Source: JALHVH01 sp964585685
Lineage (GTDB): Bacteria > Acidobacteriota > Aminicenantia > Aminicenantales > Saccharicenantaceae
NCBI GenBank assembly: GCA_964585685.1
Contig: CAZPEP010000027.1
Span: 1 to 64,000, forward strand
Length of the DNA: 64,000 nt
Direction: 5' to 3'
The position numbers and the translations under genes are program-made. The notes under the pieces were generated by a model that was not told the origin of the DNA, made no database searches, and saw only the letters and a list, made by a program, of their open reading frames with translations. Numbering within the stretch: the first letter of the stretch is position 1; each line of letters opens with the position of its first letter. This document shows, one piece after another, positions 22,437 to 30,365 of the stretch.

Positions 22437-23861
22437 TTACTTTATCTGTATTAACAAGATTCCGGCCAAACCGACAGTCGGATCCTTTAAGTATCTACGA
22501 ATCCTTTTCTGGGGAATACCCGTTTCTCGAGAGCAATGGGCTATAGACTGATATTTTTTCCCTGTCTGTGGGCAAAAAAGGCGAACATCACCTGGTGTCT
22601 CAAACGGTTCACTATGTTTAGGAGTCAAGATGGGTTTACCATTTTGATCTAAGCAGACAAAACGCCGTCGAATTCTGTCTTGGCTATTTCTCCCAGTCCC
22701 CTTTAGTATTCCCTCACAGCATTGTCGGATTTGATCAGCAACTAGTCCGTATCGCTTGGCGGCCTCAGCAATAGAGTCGTAGGTCTGATTGTCATTGAGA
22801 CAGATCACCCGCCTAATCTGTTTTTTTATCTTCGCAAGATGTGCTTCCTTAAGATTGGACTGTTTTAGGGCCTTGTCATAGAAAGCAACCCGCCAACCGT
22901 GATCGTGCTGCCTTTCACCTTTGCATATTGCGAGAATATGTGAGCGATTTATTCCAATTAGTCCGGCCAGTTTCTCCGCAGTATCGGTAATAACTGAATG
23001 TTTTCGTTCAATATCGTCTATTCTCCAAGCCTCAAAGGCGATGCTCTTTTTATGCTCCATTTCCGCCTTGTATGCTTTGTGGGTTTCCGTAAGCATCTCT
23101 TCGCCATCATTACCCACATAACAGAATGGGATTCCCCTCGCTGTCTTGTATTTGCCTATGCAACATCCCTGAATAATGTTTTTTGAAGCCCCGGAAGATT
23201 TGGAGGCCTCCGTAACGCTGTCATAAATTTTACCCATATACAAATCCTTTACACGCTGCGTTCTGGGCAGTGCTTTTTTATATACTTCCGTTAGTATCGG
23301 GTTTCCTTCCAGATCTAAAAAAGCATATCTGTTTCCCCTTTGGGTTGGTCGGCCCTTTTCACAGGAGTTTTTGATCCCGGGCCTTGAATCTGGGCTTTTC
23401 CGGTCTGCGTCTAATAGACTCTCGAACTTCTCGCCCGTTTGTAGATTAATGCACGGCAGCAATCTGCCGGATAGTTGCATCCATTTCTTAGCACTGGGCT
23501 TTTCAAATGCTCTCGCTCCTGCTATTTTGCTATTAACCTTGTTCTTGGAAGCAACTCCAACGGTCTTGTTATCTTTACGGGCGTGGGTGGTATTGAGAGT
23601 TTCGATAGATTGAGCGGCGAGATCCCTGATCCATTTCTTTTCTCGGGCAAAAACCTCGTTTTCAGGACATCTTTCGAGTTCTTGCCATTCGAAATTCCTA
23701 AGGCCGTAATCCTGCATCGTCTTATGAAACAAGTCTGGCGAATTAGTGCTAGCGGCGTGTTCGTGTTCTTTCTGGCGGTCTTCTAAGGTGCGGTTTGTTT
23801 TTCCAATATACCATTTCCCATCAAGAAGGCATTTAGCGCCGTAAATGATTGAATCGCCCAT
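22437..23861 (-). CDS. GIY-YIG homing-type endonuclease with NUMOD repeats
   Basis: 474 residues. The N-terminal GIY-YIG nuclease (about 1-90) has IIYGAKCLLDGKWYIGKTNR (Tyr, Tyr-Ile-Gly and Arg kept), and the Glu-containing helix REKKWIRDLAAQS. The rest consists of repeated blocks such as KIYDSVTEASKSSGASKNII, QTYDSIAEAAKRYGLVADQI and KYQSIAHCSRETGIPQKRI, i.e. NUMOD1/IENR-like DNA-binding helix-turn-helix modules. The gene is clearly AT-richer than its surroundings, indicating recent transfer. It is not inside a recognisable intron or split gene. Confidence 0.8.
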   Translation of the reverse strand: MGDSIIYGAKCLLDGKWYIGKTNRTLEDRQKEHEHAASTNSPDLFHKTMQDYGLRNFEWQELERCPENEVFAREKKWIRDLAAQSIETLNTTHARKDNKTVGVASKNKVNSKIAGARAFEKPSAKKWMQLSGRLLPCINLQTGEKFESLLDADRKSPDSRPGIKNSCEKGRPTQRGNRYAFLDLEGNPILTEVYKKALPRTQRVKDLYMGKIYDSVTEASKSSGASKNIIQGCCIGKYKTARGIPFCYVGNDGEEMLTETHKAYKAEMEHKKSIAFEAWRIDDIERKHSVITDTAEKLAGLIGINRSHILAICKGERQHDHGWRVAFYDKALKQSNLKEAHLAKIKKQIRRVICLNDNQTYDSIAEAAKRYGLVADQIRQCCEGILKGTGRNSQDRIRRRFVCLDQNGKPILTPKHSEPFETPGDVRLFCPQTGKKYQSIAHCSRETGIPQKRIRRYLKDPTVGLAGILLIQIK

Positions 23862-24064
23862 AATGATAAGCCCCTATTCTAGCAACTGACTCTCTCCCCA
23901 TTCTTTGGACAGTTTAGAAGGTTCCTGATATTGGATTCCCAATCTACCCCATAATTACCATATTAGCCTTGCTGATGCCGAATAGCCAGAGTTCGTGAAA
24001 ATTTCGAAAAACGTGGTTCGCCATGAAGGAACCTGGGCATGTGCATCCATCTGGGTCGCCTTAT
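23862..24064. other. Intergenic, no gene seen
   Basis: About 200 bases between the GIY-YIG gene and the DUF2225-like gene. A TAGAAT box near 23875 (minus strand) could be the -10 of the endonuclease gene; its -35 is poor. Confidence 0.3.
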
Positions 24065-24727
24065 TCACTTGTTCTCAAGAGCTTCCTCAATGGTATGGCA
24101 CGAAACATCGTTTCTTTCGAGTAGAACTCTTTGGAAATTTCGAACACGCCCTATCACGTCTTCAGCAGTACTGTTTTGTTGTGTCGCAAGTATTTGTCGT
24201 GCCCGTTTTGGTTGCCCTGATCTGCGAAGCAAATCAACAAGAATCGCCGTGTCTGTTTGGTCTTGTTCCACCATTTTCTGGTCATGCTGTCGCGCAAGTT
24301 CAAGCATGTCCGCTGCCGTTTTTCGGCATGTCGCGGCTTGCTCAGGTTGATCCGTGTCATCGCAAACCCACGCAGCTCGGATTAGGTTCCAAGTGGCATG
24401 TGCATAGCTCCCTGCCGCCCGATCAAGAATTGCGTTACACAAAAGCGAATTAGCTAGGGTCGGATACGTAGGATCATTTAACTGAGTCCTGTAATCCGCA
24501 CTATTAACTAGCTCTTGCTCACCAAGGCGAGACTTGCTCACATCAGAATTGCAGTAGCCGCAGACGGGACACCGTTGCACCCAGGCGAAGATCGTGGATC
24601 GATACATTTCTGGGGGGCGTGTATCCAAGTCTGCTGATCCAAAGGTGTTTGTGCTTCCGATCCCCGTATATTTATTCTCTGATCCACAAATACCGCAGCA
24701 TTTCTTTTCTTCATAATGCGTTGTCAT
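24065..24727 (-). CDS. DUF2225-like zinc-ribbon/TPR protein (220 aa)
   Basis: Two CxxC knuckles near the N-terminus (CCGICGSENKY and CPVCGYCNSD) would bind zinc. The following helical region (NSLLCNAILDRAAGSYAHAT, AATCRKTAADMLELARQHD, AILVDLLRRSGQPKRARQIL) resembles the TPR-like part of DUF2225 proteins. The second knuckle CPVCGYCN with a following basic/polar run is the best family indicator. Cytoplasmic; function unknown. Base composition is lower in GC than the core genes. Confidence 0.55.
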   Translation of the reverse strand: MTTHYEEKKCCGICGSENKYTGIGSTNTFGSADLDTRPPEMYRSTIFAWVQRCPVCGYCNSDVSKSRLGEQELVNSADYRTQLNDPTYPTLANSLLCNAILDRAAGSYAHATWNLIRAAWVCDDTDQPEQAATCRKTAADMLELARQHDQKMVEQDQTDTAILVDLLRRSGQPKRARQILATQQNSTAEDVIGRVRNFQRVLLERNDVSCHTIEEALENK

Positions 24728-24902
24728 GACCTCTCCTCAGTTGCGAATGATGCGACGGGTTCGGTGTCCGACTGTGACCATATCGCCACTTAGGGTTACC
24801 ACTGCGTAAGCAGCAAAAGGCGCTTCGATGCGCTTGTAGAGATATCTTTACCGTAGAAACGGCCCAAGTTCTCGCGGGTGCGTCAATCATACCGTGCCAC
24901 TG

Positions 24903-25018
24903 AAGGATAAGTATTTCCCTTTTCCGCAACGGGACGAATTCTCGCTCCGACCGATGAATCTCCCCCCTTAACCACGCTGGTAACATACGTCTGGCCGCTT
25001 GGCGATGTCAATTTGCTT
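24903..25018 (-). promoter_or_regulatory. Promoter and leader, copy 2 of the duplicated upstream region
   Basis: TTGACA (25006-25011) and TATGTT (24982-24987) on the minus strand, 18 bases apart, followed by the same GGGGAGATTCATCGGTCGGA leader as at 21948. The next minus-strand gene starts at 24727, about 250 bases away, so this copy either gives a long leader or is a leftover from duplication. Confidence 0.55.
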
Positions 25019-25309
25019 AAACTGGGTCAGAATATGAGGGAAACGCTCAACCCTCCGGAATCAGGGCCTTCCCCGCTCCTCCCCCGTCCTTCTAGGTGAG
25101 GCCTTAATTCGAGCTTCGGCCCGTCCCGCAAGCATCAAGAAGTGCTCAGGTCCTTCGGGATCCGGGCCTTCCCCGGCCTCTCCCTTGTCCCTACCACGCC
25201 TCCCGGACGTTATTGCCTGCTCCTGCCTGTTACTTGCCAGGGGGGGAGATTTTGTGATACGAAATGGGTGTCGGCAAAACCAAGTCCCTCAATACGGGAG
25301 GAGTGTCTG
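25019..25309. repeat. Non-coding stretch with a degenerate direct repeat
   Basis: GGAATCAGGGCCTTCCCCGC (from about 25058) and GGGATCCGGGCCTTCCCCGG (from about 25160) are diverged direct copies about 100 bases apart. No gene is visible. The leader of the Cys-rich peptide gene lies at its right end. Confidence 0.4.
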
Positions 25310-25495
25310 ATGGAAAATAAAGAATGGTGTGAGCCTGAGTTGATCGTTCTCGTGCGGAGCAATCCGGAGGAGGCTGTTCTGACTGCGTGTAAGCAATATG
25401 GCAATTCCCTTCGGGACGGACCGACATCCACATACAACTGGTGCGCCACGACAGTGCCATGCGTTCCTGGTTGTAACGCGAATGCGGCGACGTGA
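25310..25495 (+). CDS. Cys-rich small peptide, RiPP-precursor-like (61 aa)
   Basis: ATG 25310 follows GGGAGGAG. The first 28 residues (MENKEWCEPELIVLVRSNPE, then EAVLTACK) look like a conserved leader of the PELIVLVRxxPEEAVLxxCK type that I associate with small uncharacterised peptides of Aminicenantes, Chloroflexi and Firmicutes. The tail is short, Thr/Asn/Ala-rich and holds three more Cys (residues 45, 51 and 55; five in total). This leader-plus-variable-Cys-core layout is that of ribosomally made, modified peptides. No radical SAM, YcaO or lanthipeptide enzyme is nearby in the window, so maturation is unproven. Confidence 0.6.
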   Translation: MENKEWCEPELIVLVRSNPEEAVLTACKQYGNSLRDGPTSTYNWCATTVPCVPGCNANAAT

Positions 25496-25936
25496 CCCCC
25501 CTACCCTTTGATCCCTTGGGTCTTGGCCTTCGGGCGTTCCGCAATCGGGGAGTTTCGGCCCGGCCGTCTCCCCAGACCTCATCTCTGAGTCCTATCTTTT
25601 TGAGCGGATTGGACACAATGCTGTCTGTAATATAGGTCGTCGGCTCCAAAGCCAAAAAACTACACTTTTGGCTGGACCAGTTTTTGGGGTGAGGCTCCGT
25701 ATTTTCGGGCGGTCTTTTTATCTATTCCTTGGGTTGCCTATTTATCCCGCAAACATCGAACAGAAAAACCATTCTGCTTACCCATGACGCCCCCGCTCGA
25801 GAGCGTCAAAGGCTGTCTCGAGGGGCTCCGGAAGATGGGGCGCGGGCTGCCGTAAGGCTCAGACCCTCCGTCGGCCAAACTTCAACAGCAGTCTCGAAGA
25901 AAAGCGACCCGGCTCCGCGGGGTGAACACGCCTCGG
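25496..25936. other. 440-base stretch without a convincing gene
   Basis: Lies between the Cys-rich peptide and the 446-aa secreted protein. An inverted pair GCTCCAAAGCC / AAAAGTGTAGTTTTTTGGC is visible near 25645-25670 and may form a structure. The part from 25790 is GC-rich and probably the 3' flank of the minus-strand gene. Confidence 0.3.
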
Positions 25937-27277
25937 CTACTTGTTCAGTTTCTCTTCGATCGTCAGCTTCAAGACCACCTGGTCGCCGAACTCGACGCAT
26001 TGGGTGTTCTGCCCCACAACCCCCTCCACCGAGGAGCAAATCACAACGCCGTAGTTCTTAGCGGGATCGGTGAGCCAACGCTGGGCGATCTGCATCTGAA
26101 GCTGCGAACTGCCGTTAACCTTGTGCTTGGGGAAGGCGTCGAAAGCCGTGCCGAACATATTGGACCCGTTGCCGACGGCCATCGCACCGTCCAAGGCCCA
26201 GATGACGGAGAAACAGGCTTGCGGCGAATTGGCGGCCTTTTCCCAATGGATGGACGCGCTCTTGACCGTGGCGGGGCCGATGAGCTTGCTGATCACCCCG
26301 GCAAGATCGAAGAACACATAGCTGTGATGCAGGGTGTACCCGTTAGTGTCCGCTTCGTCATACCAGCGCTGGTAGCCGTACTTGATGATCTTGCCGCCCG
26401 GGTCGGGAATGGAGGATGTGCCGCCGGCGAAAACCTCTCCCGGCCAGATGTCGCCGCCCACGAAATTGTGCCACTGGACCTTGTTGTAGACCGCGGATGG
26501 CAGGACCTCATAGGTCGTGGTCTTCGAGGCCTTGATGGTGAAGGGCACGGAATGCTGTTCGTACGCGCGGTCAGCGCTGGTGATACGGATACAGTACTGG
26601 CCGTCGTACAGGTTGTCAGTCACCGTCCAGGTCTTTTCCATCGGCCGGGTCTGACCGGTGGCCTGCACCTTTCCGATGTCGACGATGGGGATCGTGTGGT
26701 CGGCCGATACGAGGAAGAGCCAGAGAGGGTATTTCACCCTGTCGGCGGCGCTCCACCGGATGGTGTGCGTTTCGCCGATGGTCCAAACCGACATTTTCGT
26801 GGGCTCTTTAATTGATATCGCGATCATGGCCTCGGCCACCTGGCCCACGTGCGCCTTTGGACCGCCGGGCGTGGAGGGCTGCCCAGGCGCTTGCGACGCA
26901 GGCGCGATGGTGAACAACTGGTTGCTTTGGTCCGTCTCGTACTGGTTTTGCATATCCCGGATGCGGACCTTGTAGCCCGTCCCGGCAACCGCTGTTCCCC
27001 CCTGATAGCTCCCCACGGACCAGGGATAGGATCCTGAACCAGAAATGCCGATCGGGAGATCGGTGACGATATCTCCGATCTTGGAGCCGTCCTTCCACAG
27101 CGCCAGCTTGACCTTTTTGTTTTGGGGAATATTCAAATACGTCCAAGTGATGTTCTGGGTCTTGCCCAATTCCCAATTCTCGTTTCCGTTGGGTGAAGTG
27201 ACGGTGATGCTCTGGGCTAAGATCGCGCCTGCGATTAAAAGAAAGCACAATGCAAACCCTAATAATTTTTTCATCAT
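25937..27277 (-). CDS. Secreted KNH-like domain protein (446 aa)
   Basis: Signal peptide ends near AGAILAQ. Residues 23-125 begin SITVTSPNGNENWELGKTQN and continue ITWTYLNIPQNKKVKLALWK, the typical Ser-Thr-rich GPI-anchored-type/KNH beta-sandwich (PF10342-like). A second copy begins near 170 (KMSVWTIGETHTIRWSAADR). The C-terminal part (about 260-446) is a beta-rich domain with LHHSYVFFDLAGVISKLIG, resembling DNRLRE-like or lectin-like modules on extracellular proteins. ATG preceded by GGAGG. Likely surface or secreted; binding role inferred only from the folds. Confidence 0.65.
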   Translation of the reverse strand: MMKKLLGFALCFLLIAGAILAQSITVTSPNGNENWELGKTQNITWTYLNIPQNKKVKLALWKDGSKIGDIVTDLPIGISGSGSYPWSVGSYQGGTAVAGTGYKVRIRDMQNQYETDQSNQLFTIAPASQAPGQPSTPGGPKAHVGQVAEAMIAISIKEPTKMSVWTIGETHTIRWSAADRVKYPLWLFLVSADHTIPIVDIGKVQATGQTRPMEKTWTVTDNLYDGQYCIRITSADRAYEQHSVPFTIKASKTTTYEVLPSAVYNKVQWHNFVGGDIWPGEVFAGGTSSIPDPGGKIIKYGYQRWYDEADTNGYTLHHSYVFFDLAGVISKLIGPATVKSASIHWEKAANSPQACFSVIWALDGAMAVGNGSNMFGTAFDAFPKHKVNGSSQLQMQIAQRWLTDPAKNYGVVICSSVEGVVGQNTQCVEFGDQVVLKLTIEEKLNK

Positions 27278-27360
27278 GGCCTCCTCGCGTGCGTTCTCTA
27301 TGCCGAACTGAGGGAAGGATGGCGAGCCAAGACGGCTTCCCGTTTCCCCCGTTGGTCAAG

Positions 27361-27390
27361 ATGATATTCCTGGGGGCGCGCAGGTGTCAA
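27361..27390 (-). promoter_or_regulatory. Promoter of the 446-aa secreted protein gene
   Basis: TTGACA (27385-27390) and TATCAT (27361-27366) on the minus strand with an 18-base spacer, about 85 bases before the start codon. Confidence 0.7.
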
Positions 27391-27446
27391 GGTCTTCTTT
27401 GGAGCGTGCGGCTGAGGTCGCCGCCCGAATATAGGAGCGCGGAGTT

Positions 27447-27981
27447 TTATAGCCGGCGCCTCCGGCGGGACAGCTTGGCCTGTCTCACGTTCTCCGGTTC
27501 TCCCAATAGCCCCCGCTCCCGCAGCCTCGCCATCACCCGTCCCACCGTCGAGCCTGACAGCCGGATCCCTTCCCGTTCCAACAGGACCGCCAACTTCTCC
27601 CTCCCCCAACGGGGATAGCGGTCCCTCAGCTCTAAGACCCGACTCTCGATCGCCCCCGGCGTCCGCGACTGGGGGACCTTATGCGGTCGCCGCGACTCTT
27701 CCTCCAGCGTCGTCAGGTCATAGTGATCATGCCGGTTCTTCTACCGGTAGAAGGTGGGGGCGCTTATCCCGAAGTACCGGCAGGTCAGCCGGGCGTTGCC
27801 ATGCTCGGCATAATGATCCATCCACCGGAGCCGCCTGGCGGCTGCCTTGGAGCCGGTCCCCTGGCGGACCAGGGACCGGATGTGCTCGGACCCCGGGATC
27901 AGGACCCCATAACCCTGGGCTGCGTGTGGCTACATGGTGCCTCATAGCTTATCCCAAGGTGTAACGAATGTTGATGACCCT
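27447..27981 (-). mobile_element. IS481-like element, 5' fragment
   Basis: The outer end near 27955-27981 (minus: GGTCATCAACATTCGTTACA) is the inverted counterpart of the end at 35420, so it is one terminal repeat of this element type. Inside, the frame reads a helix-turn-helix (NARLTCRYFGISAPTFYR, then TAG where Trp is expected, then KNRHDHYDLTTLEEE), followed by ELRDRYPRWGREKLAVLLER and GSTVGRVMARLRERGLLG. These are the N-terminal DNA-binding domains of an IS481-type transposase. The DDE core and the other end are absent, so the copy is dead. Confidence 0.75.
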
Positions 27982-28005
27982 GAACAACGCGTTCTTCCGG
28001 GACGT

Positions 28006-28539
28006 TCACCCCGTTGGCCCGGCCGTTCCCGGACCCGATGCCTGAGGCGGCTCAAGGAAATCGCGCTTCACCTCGGCGTTGATCTGGAGAACGTAGATCA
28101 GATAGCCCCAGAAGAGCAGACCGAGAAGATCCTTGACGCGGTCGACGAGCAGCACCCGCTGCCAGTCAAGGCCGGGGGCCAAGTTGATCAGCCAGGGAGT
28201 GAGGCCTGTCGCCCTGGAGGTAAAAAGTAGACTGAGGGGCGCGTCGATCGCGGTCAGCCATCCGACGATCAGCAGCACCACGCGCGCCCAGTTCTTTCTC
28301 CGCAAGAGTTGCTGGAAGAGCCAAAGCCCCAGGGCGAAGAGGACGCCGGCACCCGACAGAGTGAGAGCGAGGAGCCCCCCTTGCGAGAGCCGGATATGGC
28401 CCATCCCATATCCTCGCCAGCTTCCCAACGTTCCCCGGGTAAGATCCCAGCCCAGGACGATGTCCACGATGAGTTGGGCCGCGAAATAGACGATGAAAAG
28501 CCCGCGCAATTGGGACAGTCTCGCAGGGATTCGGCTCAT
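28006..28539 (-). CDS. Four-helix integral membrane protein (177 aa)
   Basis: Hydrophobic segments at about 12-30, 52-72, 85-106 and 135-153. The loop between helices 3 and 4 carries the lumenal-like segment TSRATGLTPWLINLAP. The C-terminal 25 residues are polar and Pro/Gly-rich. No motif identifies a family. Its 3' end abuts the IS481-like fragment end by only 25 bases. On the minus strand TGGCAA-N17-TATAAT near 28590-28620 is a reasonable promoter. Confidence 0.6.
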   Translation of the reverse strand: MSRIPARLSQLRGLFIVYFAAQLIVDIVLGWDLTRGTLGSWRGYGMGHIRLSQGGLLALTLSGAGVLFALGLWLFQQLLRRKNWARVVLLIVGWLTAIDAPLSLLFTSRATGLTPWLINLAPGLDWQRVLLVDRVKDLLGLLFWGYLIYVLQINAEVKRDFLEPPQASGPGTAGPTG

Positions 28540-28705
28540 GATTCCCTCTCTTGATCATTCCCGCCATGATGATTATACGGCATCGCATTCTTCGTTGCCA
28601 CACCGACCTCAATTCGCCCGAAAATCGCTTTGTCTTCGCGTGAGCTAAAGCCCCTTTACCCGACACCTGAGGATAGGCTATGCTGACCGCGGAACGGAGG
28701 AGAAC

Positions 28706-30316
28706 ATGAAGACGATCAAGATCCGGGCCGTCTGCATCGCGGGAATGATCGCCGCGATTGCTTGTACCGATCCGTTGCCGCGGGAGAAGGCTATCGCGCA
28801 GCACGATCCGGAGACGGTCACCCTTATTCCGAACATCGACGATGACAACGGAGACGGCGTTCCCGACGTGAACGCAGCGCCCCTCGCGGGCGGTGCTGAC
28901 GACGAAATGCTCCAGGTTCACGTCGTGCCGGCCGGCAAGCTCCCTCAGGGAACCGTGGTCCGGGCCGAGATCGTCGAACCCTGGACCCATTTCGCCCGCG
29001 CTTTCGTCCGCATTTCTTCGCCGGACGGCTCCCATCTTTTCGCACCATCGCCCCAGGTGAGCCCGGCCGAAGCCCGGAAAAGCGGAATTGTCATCGGCAT
29101 CGAGGCCGCCGAATTCCCGTCCCCTGACCGTCCGCCGACGATCGAAGTGAGCGTCACGTTCGAAACGCCGGCCGGGCATCCGCTCCAGGTTGAAACGATC
29201 AAGGGCACCGTGGCCCCCTTCCTGCTCTCCTCCTGCCTCGACCCGGCCGTGCGCATCCAGGTGGTCAAGACAAAGGCCACCGAGACATTCGTTCGCAATC
29301 TCGGGCCGCTCGTCGAAGCGGCGGGAGCCGCCCTTGAAGTCATCGACGACGCATCGATCCCGGAACACGACATCTGGATCCAGGACGCCGTGGAGATCGG
29401 CTATGCGACCGACGGAGAGCGTGTCCTGCACGTCGCCCTTCACGGCAATCGCGGCCGGCAGCTGGACGCCGTGTTCGCGAAGAAAGCGTTGTGCAGGAAT
29501 TCCGGCGTTATTCATAAAGGAGACTTCAGGGGCAAATCTGCCGAATGGATCGATTGGTATGGGAACCTTGAGGTGAGCCCGCCCGTCAATGTGAAGGGAC
29601 GGGAATTCGCAACCGGCCGCGCTTACGCGGGCACACAGGGCGAACGAGCCATGCATCCCGAAATCATCAAGTTCCTCGAGGCCCAAGGCGCCCAGGGGCC
29701 CGTCCTTTGGCTCGACACGTCCTGGCTTGTCATCGGGCATGTCGATGAGACCGTCTCCTGGGTGCCTTCCAAATTCGGAACTCCGTATCGTATGATGATC
29801 CCGTCGCCCCGGCTGGCCGTCGAGATCTTAAGGCAAGCCGAGAAGGACGCCCCCGGAGGGATCTTGAACCGGGGCACGAAGCGGGCGGGCGACAAGCCCG
29901 GAGAGTTCGAACGGCCCGTCGCCGATGCGCTGAAGGATGCGGGCTTGATGGCCGCTCAGGATCGCGTCCAGGAAAAGATCGACGCCGTCCGCCGGACGCT
30001 TCAGGACGGACTCGGCGTAGCCGACGCGGATATCATCGAAATTCCCGTCCTATTCAATTCATCAGATGACTGGTACCGGGGCCGGTATTTCGCGGAGACG
30101 GTCAACATGATCAACGGCCTGCTCGTCGGGAGCGACTACGTCGTCCCCGACCCTCGCGGTCCCCTTGTCGGCGGCAAGGACGTTCTCCTTCAAGCCGTCA
30201 AGGACCGCCTCGAGCCTCTCGGTTGCCGGGTGGTGCCCCTCGACTGCTTTTACCCCTATCATCGCGGAGGCGGCGAAATCCACTGCGGTACGAACGCCAC
30301 GCGCAGGCCACGGTAG
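28706..30316 (+). CDS. Lipoprotein protein-arginine deiminase (PAD family)
   Basis: 536 residues. Signal peptide with lipobox IAAIAC (Cys near 20). The C-terminal two thirds carry the full PAD catalytic set: Asp in EHDIWIQDAVEIGY near 222 (human PAD4 D350), His and Asp in VIGHVDETVSWVPS near 345 (H471/D473) and Cys in GGGEIHCGTN near 526 (C645). NSSDDWYRGRYFAETVNMIN also fits the family. The Asp-rich DDDNGDGVPDVN near residue 45 could bind calcium. PADs convert peptidyl-arginine to citrulline; bacterial members of this true PAD type are sparsely described. It is followed by an ornithine cyclodeaminase homologue. Confidence 0.88.
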   Translation: MKTIKIRAVCIAGMIAAIACTDPLPREKAIAQHDPETVTLIPNIDDDNGDGVPDVNAAPLAGGADDEMLQVHVVPAGKLPQGTVVRAEIVEPWTHFARAFVRISSPDGSHLFAPSPQVSPAEARKSGIVIGIEAAEFPSPDRPPTIEVSVTFETPAGHPLQVETIKGTVAPFLLSSCLDPAVRIQVVKTKATETFVRNLGPLVEAAGAALEVIDDASIPEHDIWIQDAVEIGYATDGERVLHVALHGNRGRQLDAVFAKKALCRNSGVIHKGDFRGKSAEWIDWYGNLEVSPPVNVKGREFATGRAYAGTQGERAMHPEIIKFLEAQGAQGPVLWLDTSWLVIGHVDETVSWVPSKFGTPYRMMIPSPRLAVEILRQAEKDAPGGILNRGTKRAGDKPGEFERPVADALKDAGLMAAQDRVQEKIDAVRRTLQDGLGVADADIIEIPVLFNSSDDWYRGRYFAETVNMINGLLVGSDYVVPDPRGPLVGGKDVLLQAVKDRLEPLGCRVVPLDCFYPYHRGGGEIHCGTNATRRPR

Positions 30317-30365
30317 GGATGGGCGGGAAAACGGGATTCCGCTGATTCATGGGGAGGCGGCGGAC

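Noticed and set aside
24711..24986. 91-aa minus-strand frame upstream of the DUF2225-like gene
   Set aside because: It begins inside the duplicated promoter/leader and has no domain or ribosome site.
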